64,000 nt of DNA from an uncultured Verrucomicrobiales bacterium (lineage in GTDB: Bacteria > Verrucomicrobiota > Verrucomicrobiia > Verrucomicrobiales > Akkermansiaceae), in assembly GCA_937951675.1 (NCBI GenBank), contig CALFBI010000002.1:28206-92205 (forward strand). Reading direction: 5' to 3'. Shown piece after piece: positions 8,843-18,278 of the stretch. Positions within the stretch are counted from its first letter, which is position 1, and every line of letters begins with the position of its first letter. Under the pieces are notes generated by a model. It was not told where the DNA came from and did no database searches. It saw only the letters and a list, made by a program, of their open reading frames with translations. A program made the position numbers and the translations under genes.

Positions 8843-10069
8843 TTATTGCTGAATGTTCACTGCTCCTGACACAGCTGTATTACCGACAATGACAGGACGC
8901 ACATTGACTCTAGAGCTATCTCTTTCCCATAAAAAGATATCACGGAAAGCACGTGGATTCTCAAAACGATTATTCGCGATTCTCAAGTCCTGTGTATCTG
9001 TCGCCTGGATCGCAGCAACGCTACTCCGTGAACGAACTCTATTATTGCTAATATTGATACGGGAGCATGTTTGCGCAGCGTTCACATTAGAAGCCTCAAC
9101 CGCTACCGCATGAGCACCACGCCCTGTCATATTATTGAAAAGCTCATTCCAGTTCACTACGATATTATCACTGCGATCTTCAATATGAAGGGCCTGCGTA
9201 TACCCATTAATGGTGCCTCCTTGGCATTTGTTCGCCTGAACCAAAATATTTTTAGTTCGAGCAAGAGCAATATTCCATTCACCTGATGGACGAATCACAT
9301 TTTTACGAATGAGACTCATCGCAGAACCTCCCGAACTATGATCAACACCCCAATCTTCATCAGCTGCACGCTCATTACCCCAATCGAGGTTAATCGCGGC
9401 CAGTGGTTGTCGCTGTGCGGCATTGGCCGTGAAAAAATCATTCCGATCAATCACGAAACGTCCATGCCAGCGCTTCGCTTTCTGGCTAGGGCCAAACCCA
9501 TCTCGGCTAATAAACCAGACTCCATAATTTCTAATACGATGAAATTCACAGTCTACAATTTTCAACCCTTCAGTGTTTCCTCCAAATCCAACATCAATTC
9601 CATAGCGAGCTCCTTCAACTGTCACGGACTCAATTGAAACATTGAATTTTCCAAAGGTCGTAATACCAAAATTGTCACGATTACGAACTCTTAAGTTCCT
9701 GACAGTCACGCCATTTGATCCGATCGAAAGGGTTCGGCGCCCGGTCACTGACATTTCCAAAGCCGTTTTTCCTCTTCCTTGACCGATCACGGTCACATCG
9801 CGATCAATAAGAAAAGTCTTCGAAGAAGTATAGGTTCGATGACCTAGGATGAGAACGCCTCCATTCCCCGCGGCACGGACCGCATTTAAAAATTGGACAT
9901 TGATAGGGAGGTTTGATTGGCCCGCCTGTGACCGGAATGCATCAAAGTTAACAGTAGCGGCATTGACGGGCGCCAAGAGTGCTAATGAAGTAAAAATATA
10001 TTTATATTTTTTCGCCGGTAAAGCCAGAGCACTTAAAAAAGTAAGTTTGGGGAGGTTTATTTTTTTCAT
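8843..10069 (-). CDS. Secreted right-handed beta-helix (PbH1-repeat) protein
   Basis: The 408-residue product has an N-terminal signal peptide (hydrophobic FTSLALLAPVNA, cleavage likely after Ala at about residue 41). The rest is repetitive, with many short N-x-[IV]-x-[IV] turns such as VTVRNLRVRN, LKIVDCEFHRIRN, INISNNRVRSR and LRIANNRFENP. This is the pattern of parallel beta-helix proteins, including pectate lyases and other polysaccharide-active enzymes. No catalytic residues could be assigned. The ATG at 10069 was preferred to an in-frame TTG at 10081. No Shine-Dalgarno is visible. A TATAAT sequence lies just before the ATG, so the transcript could be nearly leaderless. Confidence 0.75.
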   Translation of the reverse strand: MKKINLPKLTFLSALALPAKKYKYIFTSLALLAPVNAATVNFDAFRSQAGQSNLPINVQFLNAVRAAGNGGVLILGHRTYTSSKTFLIDRDVTVIGQGRGKTALEMSVTGRRTLSIGSNGVTVRNLRVRNRDNFGITTFGKFNVSIESVTVEGARYGIDVGFGGNTEGLKIVDCEFHRIRNYGVWFISRDGFGPSQKAKRWHGRFVIDRNDFFTANAAQRQPLAAINLDWGNERAADEDWGVDHSSGGSAMSLIRKNVIRPSGEWNIALARTKNILVQANKCQGGTINGYTQALHIEDRSDNIVVNWNELFNNMTGRGAHAVAVEASNVNAAQTCSRINISNNRVRSRSSVAAIQATDTQDLRIANNRFENPRAFRDIFLWERDSSRVNVRPVIVGNTAVSGAVNIQQ

Positions 10070-10448
10070 ATTATTATACAAAGAGGAAAGGGATCTATAT
10101 GCCCTGTCTCTAAACGGCTCAAGAATAATTTCTATGCAATTTATTTACTATTTATATCAATAAACAAATGTTAACTAACAAGTTACTCTTATTAAGCTGA
10201 TATACTTTCAAACTCAAAAGTTTAGCTCCAAACTAAAAAACGCTCTGATAAATAGCCTATATATAACATTTTATGAGCTTTAAAATAAAAAACGTAGGTA
10301 AAGATTACTGATATAGTCTTAATCACCCTTTTAAACATCAAAATAGACTTCGTGCGGGAGCTAAACCTTTAAGAAAAAAATGAAAATTCATTAATAAAGA
10401 AAGAAGATTCGTTGCTAATATCAAAGACCATAGCATCTTATTAATGAT
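10070..10448. other. AT-rich intergenic region without a recognisable gene
   Basis: About 380 bp between divergent genes. It is clearly richer in A+T than its surroundings, with many A and T runs and short TTAA-rich words. It presumably holds the promoters of the beta-helix gene (leftward) and the peroxiredoxin gene (rightward). I see no open frame, tRNA, strong hairpin or repeat array in it. Confidence 0.6.
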
Positions 10449-10952
10449 ATGATTTCAAAATTATTAAGCTGCCTGACCGCTCTTTGCGCAACAAGTGGCG
10501 CGATCGAGCTAGGGTCTGATCTTCCCGCTGTTTCTTGTCCTGACCAAGAAGGTAAAACAATCTCTCTCGCGGACTACCGTTCTGCAAAATGGGTCCTCGT
10601 CTACTTTTATCCAAAGGCTGATACTCCTGGGTGCACGAGCCAAGCATGCTCTTTACGCGATGCTTTTGCCTCTTTGGCCGAACAAAACGTGACCGTGTTT
10701 GGTGTTTCAAAAGACACTCCTGCTTCTCAAAAAAAGTTTCGCGAAAAATACAAACTCCCTTTTTCTCTTCTCGCAGACACAGAAGGAACTGTCATTAAGT
10801 CTTTCGCAGTTCCTACCTATCCTGGAGTCGGACTTTCTAAAAGGCAGGCTTTCTTATTCCAAAAAGGGAAATTAGTCTGGAGCGATCTTTCCGCCTCAAC
10901 CACTAAACAGGCTGCTGACGTTCTGTCAGTTATCTCGAAAAAACAGCCGTAA
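10449..10952 (+). CDS. Exported peroxiredoxin, BCP/PrxQ type
   Basis: The 167-residue product starts with a short signal-like sequence (MISKLLSCLTALCATSGA), so it is probably exported. The thioredoxin-fold body carries the peroxiredoxin motif YPKADTPGC with peroxidatic Cys62 and a resolving cysteine five residues later, Cys67, the arrangement of PrxQ/BCP enzymes. These reduce hydrogen peroxide and organic peroxides using thioredoxin-like donors. Further Cys residues at 8 and 13 lie in the signal region. It faces thiE convergently with only 12 bp between the stop codons. Confidence 0.88.
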   Translation: MISKLLSCLTALCATSGAIELGSDLPAVSCPDQEGKTISLADYRSAKWVLVYFYPKADTPGCTSQACSLRDAFASLAEQNVTVFGVSKDTPASQKKFREKYKLPFSLLADTEGTVIKSFAVPTYPGVGLSKRQAFLFQKGKLVWSDLSASTTKQAADVLSVISKKQP

Positions 10953-10964
10953 AACAGGCTCTTT

Positions 10965-11609
10965 CTACTGCTCATTCGCGACCCTCAACATTTCTTTCGC
11001 CTCCTGAGTCGCCAACCTAATATTGGAAGCGGTAAGGAGGTCCGATACGATAACGGTTCGGCGCGCTCCTGCGGCAAGCACTTCAGACAAGTTTGTTCGC
11101 TTCACTCCTCCAATCGAAAAAACGGGGAGTTGCGAACCTATTGATGCTTGCACGGCCGCAAGGTCTTGAAGACCAATTCCAGGGCGACCTTTTTTAGTTG
11201 GAGTCGGGAAAAGAGGGCCAAAACCAATATAATCAAAATTAGTTGCGGCAAGGGCCTGCTCTGGGGAATGTGTTGAACGCCCCAAAATCATATGGTCGCC
11301 AACCCTCTCACGAGCTTCTTCATAAGAGCCGTCATCTTGGCCAAGATGGAGTCCGTCCGCATCAAGCTCTAGAGCGGCCTCAGCAAAATCATTCACAATA
11401 AATGGAATCCCAGAAGCTCGACAGTAATCTCTCACCTCTCCCCCCATTTCGATGATCTCACTAGGTTGATATCCCTTTGCCCGGAGCTGGAGAAGGTCCG
11501 CGCCTCCTGCTATCAACGCTTTCGCAACCTCAAAGAGCCGCCCTCGATCGACGTATCCAAGGTCTAGAATACCGTAGAGGGTTGCTTCTGCAAGGTGTGA
11601 GCGAATCAT
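10965..11609 (-). CDS. thiE: Thiamine-phosphate synthase ThiE
   Basis: The 214-residue TIM-barrel protein joins HMP-PP and HET-P to make thiamine phosphate. Diagnostic segments are [41 protein letters not shown], the phosphate loop [12 protein letters not shown] and FSIGGVK. Its ATG overlaps the accC stop by 4 bp (ATGA), so it is translated as the last gene of accB-accC-thiE. This pairing of biotin carboxylase with thiamine synthesis is unusual. I saw no TPP riboswitch before the operon. Confidence 0.95.
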   Translation of the reverse strand: MIRSHLAEATLYGILDLGYVDRGRLFEVAKALIAGGADLLQLRAKGYQPSEIIEMGGEVRDYCRASGIPFIVNDFAEAALELDADGLHLGQDDGSYEEARERVGDHMILGRSTHSPEQALAATNFDYIGFGPLFPTPTKKGRPGIGLQDLAAVQASIGSQLPVFSIGGVKRTNLSEVLAAGARRTVIVSDLLTASNIRLATQEAKEMLRVANEQ

Positions 11610-12961
11610 GATTGAGTTTCTTCGATATACCGGCCAACCCAGCCAATGTCATAATGACCAGAGGCAAAGTCAGGATGGTTAATGATTTCAAGTTGGAAAG
11701 GAATCGTCGTCTTGATGCCTTCGACCATAAATTCCATCAGAGCGCGGCGCATTCTTGCAATCGCAAGCTCACGCGTCGCTGCCGTTACGATCAATTTCGC
11801 AATCATCGAATCGTAGTGTGGAGGCACTGTATAGCCTGAGTAAACGTGGGTATCTACCCGCACTCCTTTCCCTCCTGGAGCATACCAGAGAGAAATGGTG
11901 CCTGGGCTTGGAGCGAAGTTGTTATAAGGATCTTCCGCATTAATCCGGCACTCAATAGAATGCCCGCGAGGTGTGGCCTCTAAAACGTGATGAGAAAGCT
12001 TCTCTCCTGCTGCGATCCGAATTTGTTCCTTAATCAGCTCACAGCCCATCACCTCTTCCGTGACAGGGTGCTCGACTTGGATTCTGGTATTCATCTCCAT
12101 GAAGTAAAAATTCTCCCCAGAGGAATCGACCAAATACTCGATCGTTCCAGCATTTTCATACCCAATCGACTTCACGAGACGAACGGAAGCCTCTCCGATC
12201 CGTTGGCGAGTTTCATCGGAAATCAGGGTGCTTGGACACTCTTCGATGATTTTCTGGTTTCGACGCTGCATCGAGCAATCCCGTTCCCCAAGGTGAACCG
12301 CATTTCCATGACTATCCGCAATCAACTGAAATTCAATGTGGTGAGGATCGAGAACGAGCTTCTCGATATAACAATCTCCATTCCCAAAACAGGCTTTTGC
12401 CTCTGCTGAAGCCGCTTGAAACTGCGAAATAATCTCCTCCTCCGTAAATGCAGGCCGCATGCCACGCCCTCCACCCCCAGCTGTCGCTTTGATCATAACG
12501 GGCAAGCCGATCTCAAGCGCGACTTTTTTCGCATCCTCTTCGTCTTTTAAGATTCCTTTAGACCCTGGAGTCACAGGCACCCCATTTTCCATCGCTGAAG
12601 CACGCGCTTCATTCTTATCTCCCATTTTACGAATCACGGCAGGAGACGGGCCAATGAATTTGATCCCCGCATCTTCGCAAATCTCCGCAAAACGAGCGTT
12701 TTCGGAAAGAAACCCATACCCTGGATGAATCGCTTCCGCTTCCGTAATCTCGGCAGCAGCAATAATCCGATCTGGTTTCAAATAACTATCCTTACTCGGG
12801 CCAGGGCCAATGCAAACGGCCTCATCAGCAAGCTGCACATGCATCGAGTCCACATCGGCCTCTGAATAAACCGCCACAGAACTCACCCCGAGCTCACGAC
12901 AAGCTCGAATGATACGAAGCGCAATCTCGCCTCGGTTCGCAACCAGAACTTTCTTAAACAT
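11606..12961 (-). CDS. accC: Acetyl-CoA carboxylase, biotin carboxylase subunit AccC
   Basis: The 451-residue product begins [20 protein letters not shown], the standard biotin carboxylase start; an upstream frame to 13033 is rejected because it runs back into accB. It has the ATP-grasp glycine loop [30 protein letters not shown], and the catalytic [15 protein letters not shown] segment. It carboxylates the biotin on AccB at the expense of ATP, supplying malonyl-CoA synthesis. accB lies 14 bp upstream and thiE overlaps downstream. The carboxyltransferase genes accA and accD are not in the window. Confidence 0.97.
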   Translation of the reverse strand: MFKKVLVANRGEIALRIIRACRELGVSSVAVYSEADVDSMHVQLADEAVCIGPGPSKDSYLKPDRIIAAAEITEAEAIHPGYGFLSENARFAEICEDAGIKFIGPSPAVIRKMGDKNEARASAMENGVPVTPGSKGILKDEEDAKKVALEIGLPVMIKATAGGGGRGMRPAFTEEEIISQFQAASAEAKACFGNGDCYIEKLVLDPHHIEFQLIADSHGNAVHLGERDCSMQRRNQKIIEECPSTLISDETRQRIGEASVRLVKSIGYENAGTIEYLVDSSGENFYFMEMNTRIQVEHPVTEEVMGCELIKEQIRIAAGEKLSHHVLEATPRGHSIECRINAEDPYNNFAPSPGTISLWYAPGGKGVRVDTHVYSGYTVPPHYDSMIAKLIVTAATRELAIARMRRALMEFMVEGIKTTIPFQLEIINHPDFASGHYDIGWVGRYIEETQS

Positions 12962-12975
12962 ATAAGTAGGAAAGC

Positions 12976-13449
12976 TTAGCTGAGACGATAAAGGGCATCT
13001 CCAAATTGAACCGGCGTGCCATCTTCTAAGCAAATCTCGGTGATCGTGCCTGATTTCTCAGCCTTAATTTCATTCATTACCTTCATGGCCTCAATGATAC
13101 AAAGGGTCTGACCTTCAGAAATCGTGTCCCCGACATTAATAAACTCCGGAGCATCTGGAGCCGGTTTCCGATAAAAAGTTCCTACCATCGGGGAGGAAAT
13201 TTCTTCTCCTGTAGGTGCTTCTGCAGCAGGTGCGCCTGCTCCCAAAACAGGAGCAGCGGCAACAGGAGCCGCCGCCACTTGGGCTGGAGCTGCAGAGACT
13301 GAAGGCAAAGAGGAGAGAAGCTCTTTCAAGTCTTCTCCGCTTGTTCCTTTTTTGAGTTCTATGCTGAACTCATCCTTGTCTAGAGAGAAGTGAGAGAGTC
13401 CATGCTCGTTCATGAGCTCTACGATTTTGCGAATGTCTTTGAGGTCCAC
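12976..13449 (-). CDS. accB: Acetyl-CoA carboxylase biotin carboxyl carrier protein AccB
   Basis: The 157-residue protein has the usual BCCP layout: an N-terminal helical region ([18 protein letters not shown]), an Ala/Pro-rich flexible linker at about residues 52-78, and a C-terminal biotinyl domain. The biotinylated lysine is Lys123 in [21 protein letters not shown] is the conserved first strand of the domain. It carries carboxybiotin between AccC and the carboxyltransferase. It is the first gene of accB-accC-thiE, and its promoter probably lies in the 114 bp shared with divergent trmB. Confidence 0.97.
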   Translation of the reverse strand: MDLKDIRKIVELMNEHGLSHFSLDKDEFSIELKKGTSGEDLKELLSSLPSVSAAPAQVAAAPVAAAPVLGAGAPAAEAPTGEEISSPMVGTFYRKPAPDAPEFINVGDTISEGQTLCIIEAMKVMNEIKAEKSGTITEICLEDGTPVQFGDALYRLS

Positions 13450-13563
13450 GTGATTGTTTGAGTGATTGGTCTACTGCCTATAGTAAAAATGAGGAGGCAA
13501 ATGCGTCAAGCATCGCGAAGAAAAATAGTGCTTCTAAATGAGGAACATGGCAAATAAACCGGC

Positions 13564-14190
13564 ATGAGCACCTCGATTCGCCCCAGAAAGCGGGAAAATC
13601 ACGAATTTATCCCGTCAGATTACTTCCGACGGCTCGAAAAAAAGGAGATTTTTGAAAATGAGGCACCCCTCGAAGTCGATTTAGGGTGCGGCGAAGGCAC
13701 TTTTCTTCTCGATATGGCCGAAAAGTTCCCTGAGCGGAACTTTATTGGGGTGGAAAGACTCCTCGGTAGAGTCCGAAAAGTCAGCCGCCGAGCAGAACTT
13801 CGTGGTCTCACTAACGTTAAAGTTCTCCGCCTCGACAGTAAATATGTGGCGGAATGGTTGCTCCCCCTCAGTTCCATCTCGCGAGTTCACCTTCTCTGCC
13901 CTGACCCTTGGCCAAAAGAGAAGCACCACCGGCACCGTCTTTTCCGCCCCTCCTTTCTTAACTCGCTGGAAAGCATCCTCGAACCAGGAGGAGAATTCCT
14001 CTTCAAGACAGATCATGATGAGTATTATGAATGGTCGCTCGAGCAGGCTAATCAATATAAAGGCTCCCTCATTCAAGCAGAGTGGCCCGAAGACGCCTTT
14101 TTCTATCCAAAAACGGATTTTCAACGACAATGGGAAGCTGAAGGTAAAAGCTTAGACTCAATCCGTATGATCAAACCTGCGAATCTCTGA
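13564..14190 (+). CDS. trmB: tRNA (guanine-N7-)-methyltransferase TrmB
   Basis: The 208-residue Rossmann-fold methyltransferase has the SAM-binding LEVDLGCGEGTFLLDMA segment (about residues 37-53), NFIGVERLLGRVRKV, and the family-specific DPWPKEKHHRHRLF block. FLFKTDHDEYYEW follows toward the C-terminus. TrmB methylates G46 in the variable loop of tRNAs. It is divergent from accB and is followed 74 bp later by the exonuclease-like gene on the same strand. Confidence 0.94.
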   Translation: MSTSIRPRKRENHEFIPSDYFRRLEKKEIFENEAPLEVDLGCGEGTFLLDMAEKFPERNFIGVERLLGRVRKVSRRAELRGLTNVKVLRLDSKYVAEWLLPLSSISRVHLLCPDPWPKEKHHRHRLFRPSFLNSLESILEPGGEFLFKTDHDEYYEWSLEQANQYKGSLIQAEWPEDAFFYPKTDFQRQWEAEGKSLDSIRMIKPANL

Positions 14191-14264
14191 ACAATGCAAA
14201 AAAATGTTTCTGCTTTGAGAATCTCTTGTGAAGTCTCCCCTTCTCCATCTAACCTGACATCACA

Positions 14265-14825
14265 GTGAAAGATATTGTCTACTTTGACCTCGAAACCAAA
14301 AAAAGCTTTGGAGACGTTGGTGGTGCCGCAAATAAAGATAAAATGGGTATTTCGATCGGAGTCGCCTACAGCACTCGCACTGGAGATTATCATCTTTACC
14401 AAGAACACGATTCAGAGGCTCTGATTCAGCTCCTTCTCAAAGCCGACTTGGTCGTAGGATACAATCACCTCTACTTCGATTACCCTGTTCTCCAAGGGCA
14501 TACGATTCTCGACCTGGCTTCCCAGACCGTTAACCTCGATATGATGCTCGACATCGAACAACGCGTCGGACGTCGATTAAAACTCGAATATGTCGCAGCA
14601 GGGTCACTCGGCACCGGGAAAAGCGCGGCAGGGATTGATGCTCTCAAATGGTGGCAAGAATACAAAAAAACAGGCGAAATTGAACCCATGATGAAAATCG
14701 TCGAATACTGCGCCTACGACGTAAAGGTCACCAAATGTGTCCATGAGTATGGCGTTCAGCATGGACACATTAAATTCGATGACGGCAGCGGAAGAGTCGA
14801 AGAAGTCGAAGTCGATTGGTCGTAA
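14265..14825 (+). CDS. RNase H-fold (DEDD-type) 3'-5' exonuclease-like protein
   Basis: The 186-residue product starts at a GTG. It shows a DEDD exonuclease pattern: FDLETKKSFGD near the N-terminus (Asp and Glu of motif I), VVGYNHLYFDYPVL (motif II Asp), and EYCAYDVKVT near residue 150 (motif III Asp with Tyr four residues earlier, DEDDy type). A VNLDMM segment lies between. This resembles the predicted exonucleases related to YprB and the PolB proofreading domain. The substrate, DNA or RNA, is unknown. The acidic C-terminal tail (EEVEVDW) has no assigned role. Confidence 0.75.
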   Translation: MKDIVYFDLETKKSFGDVGGAANKDKMGISIGVAYSTRTGDYHLYQEHDSEALIQLLLKADLVVGYNHLYFDYPVLQGHTILDLASQTVNLDMMLDIEQRVGRRLKLEYVAAGSLGTGKSAAGIDALKWWQEYKKTGEIEPMMKIVEYCAYDVKVTKCVHEYGVQHGHIKFDDGSGRVEEVEVDWS

Positions 14826-14849
14826 GGAAAGAAAAGGGATTTCAGATCA

Positions 14850-16082
14850 TTAGTCCTCCAGCTCCTCTTGGGGACCGAAAAATTCAAAGTGAATTTGATC
14901 ATCTGGATGCTCGAATTTCCGGAGGGCGGCAAGCACATGCTTCATCATGATTTTAGGGCCGCAGAAATAAACCTCCGTTTGAGGGGTGATGAAATCCTGT
15001 AGGAATTCAGGCGTAAAATACCCCTCACTGTGATGATGCTGCTCTTGTTGATCCTGTTCCGTCGGGGTGCTGTAGCGGAAATGAGCTTTCGTATGACTTC
15101 GCTGAGAAACAAGCTCTTCGACTTCTCCTCTTAAAGCATGGTTTTCTCCAGAAATCGCTCCATGTAAGAAAGTGACTGGATTTTGGTCAATCTGATGAAG
15201 CATCGACATTAAAGGGGTAATCCCCACTCCGCCTGAAAGGAGTAAAATCGGCGTTTCTGGATCATGCTCTTGAAGGAAGAAGTCTCCACACGGAGGTCCA
15301 ATCTCTAGAGAATCGCCTACTGATACCTTGGTGTGTAAATGACTCGAAACATACCCTTCTGGTGTGTCTGCATGGTGTGGGACTTCACGCTTCACACTGA
15401 TCCGGTAGCAATCCCAGTCTGGGGAACCTGAGAGAGAATAATTCCGCAGGGTGGTGGCAGGCTCTCCGGGGGTATTTGAAAATGGGGTCGGCACTCTTAC
15501 CGTCAAATACTGACCCGGCTGGAAGGGTGGTAGCGGTTTCCCATCCGTAGGCTTCAGATAAAATGAAGTAATCCACTGACTTTCTTGCTCTCGACGCACG
15601 ACCTCTAAAAAGCGGAACCCGGCCCATCCTCCTACTTTGGTTTCCTGCTCTGTATAGATCTCATCTTCCGCCCCGATCATCACCTCTGCCAAAAACCCGT
15701 AGGCCTGACCCCAGGCCTCTAAGATCTCTGGGGGAGCAGGATTCAAAAGATCATCAATAGAGCCTAATAGGTGCTCCCCTACAATGGGATAATGCTCAGG
15801 CTTAATTCCAAGAGAAGCGTGTTTATTGGCAATCCGGCTCACAGCTGCTGCAAGCACTTCAGGGGTTTCGATATTCTGGGCAAAGGCACAAATCGCACCT
15901 CCTAATGCTCGCTGCTGCGTTCCCGACTCTTGATTCGAGACATTAAAGAATGCTTTCACCTCTGGATTGCCTTCAAAAAGTCTTTGGTAAAAATGGCGAG
16001 TCAAGGCCTCTCCGTTTTGTTGAAGAAAAGGAATCGTTGCTTTCACTGTTTCGATCGTGCTCTGTGATAAGTGGTGGCTCAT
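14850..16082 (-). CDS. hmp: Flavohemoglobin, nitric oxide dioxygenase
   Basis: The 410-residue protein has the full Hmp architecture. The globin domain (1-140) carries proximal His88 in IANKHASLG and a B10 Tyr at about residue 32. A FAD-binding domain contains LRNYSLSGSP. The NADH-binding domain contains LLSGGVGITPLMSM and EVYFCGPKIMM. It oxidises NO to nitrate with O2 and NADH. It is divergent from an NsrR-like Rrf2 repressor with a perfect inverted repeat 28 bp before its ATG, the classic arrangement for NO-induced expression. The His/Gln-rich stretch DQQEQHHH in the reductase part is unusual. Confidence 0.96.
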   Translation of the reverse strand: MSHHLSQSTIETVKATIPFLQQNGEALTRHFYQRLFEGNPEVKAFFNVSNQESGTQQRALGGAICAFAQNIETPEVLAAAVSRIANKHASLGIKPEHYPIVGEHLLGSIDDLLNPAPPEILEAWGQAYGFLAEVMIGAEDEIYTEQETKVGGWAGFRFLEVVRREQESQWITSFYLKPTDGKPLPPFQPGQYLTVRVPTPFSNTPGEPATTLRNYSLSGSPDWDCYRISVKREVPHHADTPEGYVSSHLHTKVSVGDSLEIGPPCGDFFLQEHDPETPILLLSGGVGITPLMSMLHQIDQNPVTFLHGAISGENHALRGEVEELVSQRSHTKAHFRYSTPTEQDQQEQHHHSEGYFTPEFLQDFITPQTEVYFCGPKIMMKHVLAALRKFEHPDDQIHFEFFGPQEELED

Positions 16083-16109
16083 ATTGAAGAAATAGGTATT
16101 TTAAAGTCT

Positions 16110-16131
16110 TATTTAAAGCAACCTTTAAATA
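16110..16131. promoter_or_regulatory. Candidate operator between hmp and the NsrR-like gene
   Basis: TATTTAAAG (16110-16118), CAAC spacer, CTTTAAATA (16123-16131): a perfect 9-bp inverted repeat. The motif TCTTATTTAAA occurs twice in the gap (starting near 16107 and 16149). NsrR and other Rrf2 repressors bind AT-rich inverted repeats in such places. It is placed to control both divergent promoters. Confidence 0.65.
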
Positions 16132-16199
16132 CGCATTTTGGAATCTTATTTAAACTTGTCCCTTGAGAAAAAAAGCCTTACCCTTTTTTCCTATTCGAC

Positions 16200-16637
16200 A
16201 TGAGATTGAACTACGCCACTGAATATGCTTTTCGCATCCTACTCTACCTCCAGCTGACCGAGGAAGAGTCGGTATCGACCCGAAAAATTGCAGAGGCCTT
16301 TCAGCTCTCCGTCAACCACCTCAATAAAGTCAGCCAGGAAATGACCAGGCGGGGGCTGATCGATTCCACTCGTGGAAGAGGTGGCGGAATAAGACTCAAA
16401 GAAGAAACTCTCTCCCTCAAAATCGGTGATGTGATGAAATCGCTCGAACCGGCGGAAGAAGCGGCTCAATGCCAAGGAGCGGGAAAACTCCCTAGCTGTG
16501 TGATCTCGCCCGCCTGTCAACTCCGAGGGATGCTTGGAGGAGCCCAAAATGCTTTTTGGGAATATCTCAATCAATACCAAATTCGGGATTTGGCATCTCA
16601 TCCCGCTGAGATGCGTAGATTACTATTTCAGCAGTAA
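16200..16637 (+). CDS. nsrR: Rrf2-family transcriptional regulator, NsrR-like
   Basis: The 145-residue protein has an Rrf2 winged helix-turn-helix domain: ATEYAFRILLYL, HLNKVSQEMTRRGLI and the wing STRGRGGGIRL. It has three candidate Fe-S ligands, Cys91, Cys100 and Cys106. NsrR senses NO through its cluster and represses hmp, and the divergent hmp gene supports that role. The first spacing (eight residues between Cys91 and Cys100) is longer than the four or five known in characterised NsrR and IscR proteins, so cluster geometry may differ. The gene probably autoregulates through the shared palindrome. Confidence 0.85.
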   Translation: MRLNYATEYAFRILLYLQLTEEESVSTRKIAEAFQLSVNHLNKVSQEMTRRGLIDSTRGRGGGIRLKEETLSLKIGDVMKSLEPAEEAAQCQGAGKLPSCVISPACQLRGMLGGAQNAFWEYLNQYQIRDLASHPAEMRRLLFQQ

Positions 16638-16661
16638 AAATATTTGGAAAAAGCAGTCCCT

Positions 16662-18278
16662 CTATTTACCAAGAGCCCGAAACGCCCACATCGCGATCAT
16701 CTCAGCAACATATTTCGAGTCCTCTTTTTTGGTGAGTAAATGATCAGATCGATCAAGTGCAATGAAAGATTTTGGGTGTGATAATGCGGAATAAATCACT
16801 CCTGCATTTTCTAGCGAAACAACTTCATCCTGCGGGGAGTGTAAAATCAATTTATGAACTCCGTCTAAACCTCGAAGGTGCTTTTGTTGATTATGGTCTT
16901 CGAGAGCTTTGAGGTAGCCTTCGCCGATCGTAAACGTGCGCCCAGCGAGAATGACTTCAGCTTTCCCTTTTTCTCTGATTTCAGAAATTCGATCTTCAAA
17001 CAAATGAGTCACGTGAGCAGGATCCGCGGGGGCTCCAACCGTAGCAACAGCTTTAACCGAAGAAACCTGCCCCGCTGCTACAAGCGCCGCAGCTCCTCCT
17101 AAAGAATGCCCTACTAATAATTGAGGGCTTTCTAAATGAGACTCTAACCATTGAGATGCTGAAACTAAATCAGAAACATTTGTCAGGAACGAAGAATTTA
17201 CAAAATCTCCTTCTGATTGCCCAATCCCAGAAAAATCAATTCGAAGAGTTGCAATCCCTTTTTTAGCCAGCTCACTTGAAAGTCTTTTCCCCGATAAGAA
17301 ATCTTTGCCGCAAGTAAAACAATGTGCAAAAATCGCAGTTGCAATAGGGGGCGCGTCCGGCATCTCAAGCACTCCTGAAAGCAATCCTCTTTCTCCCTGA
17401 ATACCTAAAGAGTTTGAGCCTGGTTTAAACACTTCTTTTTCTTCCAGACGAAGTTTAGGAAATAATGCCGCTCCCACATCTCCATCTCGTGCTACAAAAA
17501 AGGTCGATAAAATGATCGCACGTGCCGTATTGTCGCCACCCGCAAGGGCATTTCTACTTAAAGCCTCCTCAAATGAATCACTCAAATGAAATGCATAGTA
17601 GAGAATCAATGGAAATGCATCCTTTAAATGACAAGTCAGTCCGAACTCACTTGCCTCTGTCAAATGCTCTGAAGGGTCTGCCTCTTTTGCTTTTTGAAGA
17701 TAAGTCAAAGGATCTAGAAAGTGATACTCCCCGTCCAAAGCTGCTTGCTCTAAAGAATGAGGAATAGATACTCCTTCTCTAATATGGAATACGGCACGCA
17801 CAACAAACTCCGCTAATTCCGAAACTTCGGGAGCACCATGAGTCAAAGAAGCCTGTTGACGTGCTGCTAAAATCATCTCTTCCAAATCAAGAGGAAGGTC
17901 TAAAAGAGCAGCCAAGCGAGCGGCCCCTGAGACCTCGTCGGAATCTGATGGCGTCATTCCCTTTTGTTCTAAGGTCACTTTCATCGAATGATCCATATAA
18001 CCATCATAATGAGAGATCTTTTCTAACCAGAAATCTCGCCAAAGATTCAAGTCGAAAACGCCATCGGCCCCCTCAATCGACTGCGCCAAAAAATAAGTTT
18101 GATCCCCAAGATGAGTTAGCTGGCCAGCCGAGCGATTGGGATGATAAGAGCTCGCGGGATCAGTCAAAGTATAGACGCCATCGGAATAAATCCTCGCGAG
18201 CTTATCTTGATTATAAACCCAATGAGGCCCGAGATTAAGAGCATCTGCTACTAATGCTGCTTTGGTATAAGAATTCAT
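16662..18278 (-). CDS. Fusion of an ADP-ribosylglycohydrolase domain with an alpha/beta hydrolase
   Basis: Residues 1-280 of this 538-residue protein resemble the ADP-ribosylglycohydrolase family: ALVADALNLGPHWVYN at the start, YDGYMDHSMK, LTHGAPEVSE and the metal-site segment AGGDNTARAI at 246-255. Residues 290-538 are an alpha/beta hydrolase with nucleophile Ser392 in VGHSLGGAAALVAAG, an acid in HSPQDEV and a His in LDRSDHLL. HCFTCGKDFLSGKRLS closely recalls the hydrolase half of known hydrolase-OsmC fusions. Here OsmC is absent and the N-terminal partner differs. The start overlaps the upstream reductase gene by 4 bp. I infer a cytoplasmic detoxification or stress role, with substrate unknown. 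Confidence 0.8.
   Translation of the reverse strand: MNSYTKAALVADALNLGPHWVYNQDKLARIYSDGVYTLTDPASSYHPNRSAGQLTHLGDQTYFLAQSIEGADGVFDLNLWRDFWLEKISHYDGYMDHSMKVTLEQKGMTPSDSDEVSGAARLAALLDLPLDLEEMILAARQQASLTHGAPEVSELAEFVVRAVFHIREGVSIPHSLEQAALDGEYHFLDPLTYLQKAKEADPSEHLTEASEFGLTCHLKDAFPLILYYAFHLSDSFEEALSRNALAGGDNTARAIILSTFFVARDGDVGAALFPKLRLEEKEVFKPGSNSLGIQGERGLLSGVLEMPDAPPIATAIFAHCFTCGKDFLSGKRLSSELAKKGIATLRIDFSGIGQSEGDFVNSSFLTNVSDLVSASQWLESHLESPQLLVGHSLGGAAALVAAGQVSSVKAVATVGAPADPAHVTHLFEDRISEIREKGKAEVILAGRTFTIGEGYLKALEDHNQQKHLRGLDGVHKLILHSPQDEVVSLENAGVIYSALSHPKSFIALDRSDHLLTKKEDSKYVAEMIAMWAFRALGK

Noticed and set aside
10953..13563. TPP riboswitch for thiE
   Set aside because: thiE is the third gene of accB-accC-thiE, and no THI-box-like core was seen upstream of accB or within the operon.
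13681..14130. Long minus-strand frame opposite trmB
   Set aside because: TrmB is clearly encoded on the plus strand, and the frame is a shadow without recognisable motifs.
17000..17020. CACGTG core near 17006 and others near 21534, 38621 and 59734 as further parS sites
   Set aside because: Flanking bases do not extend the palindrome in the parS manner. These are chance CACGTG words.
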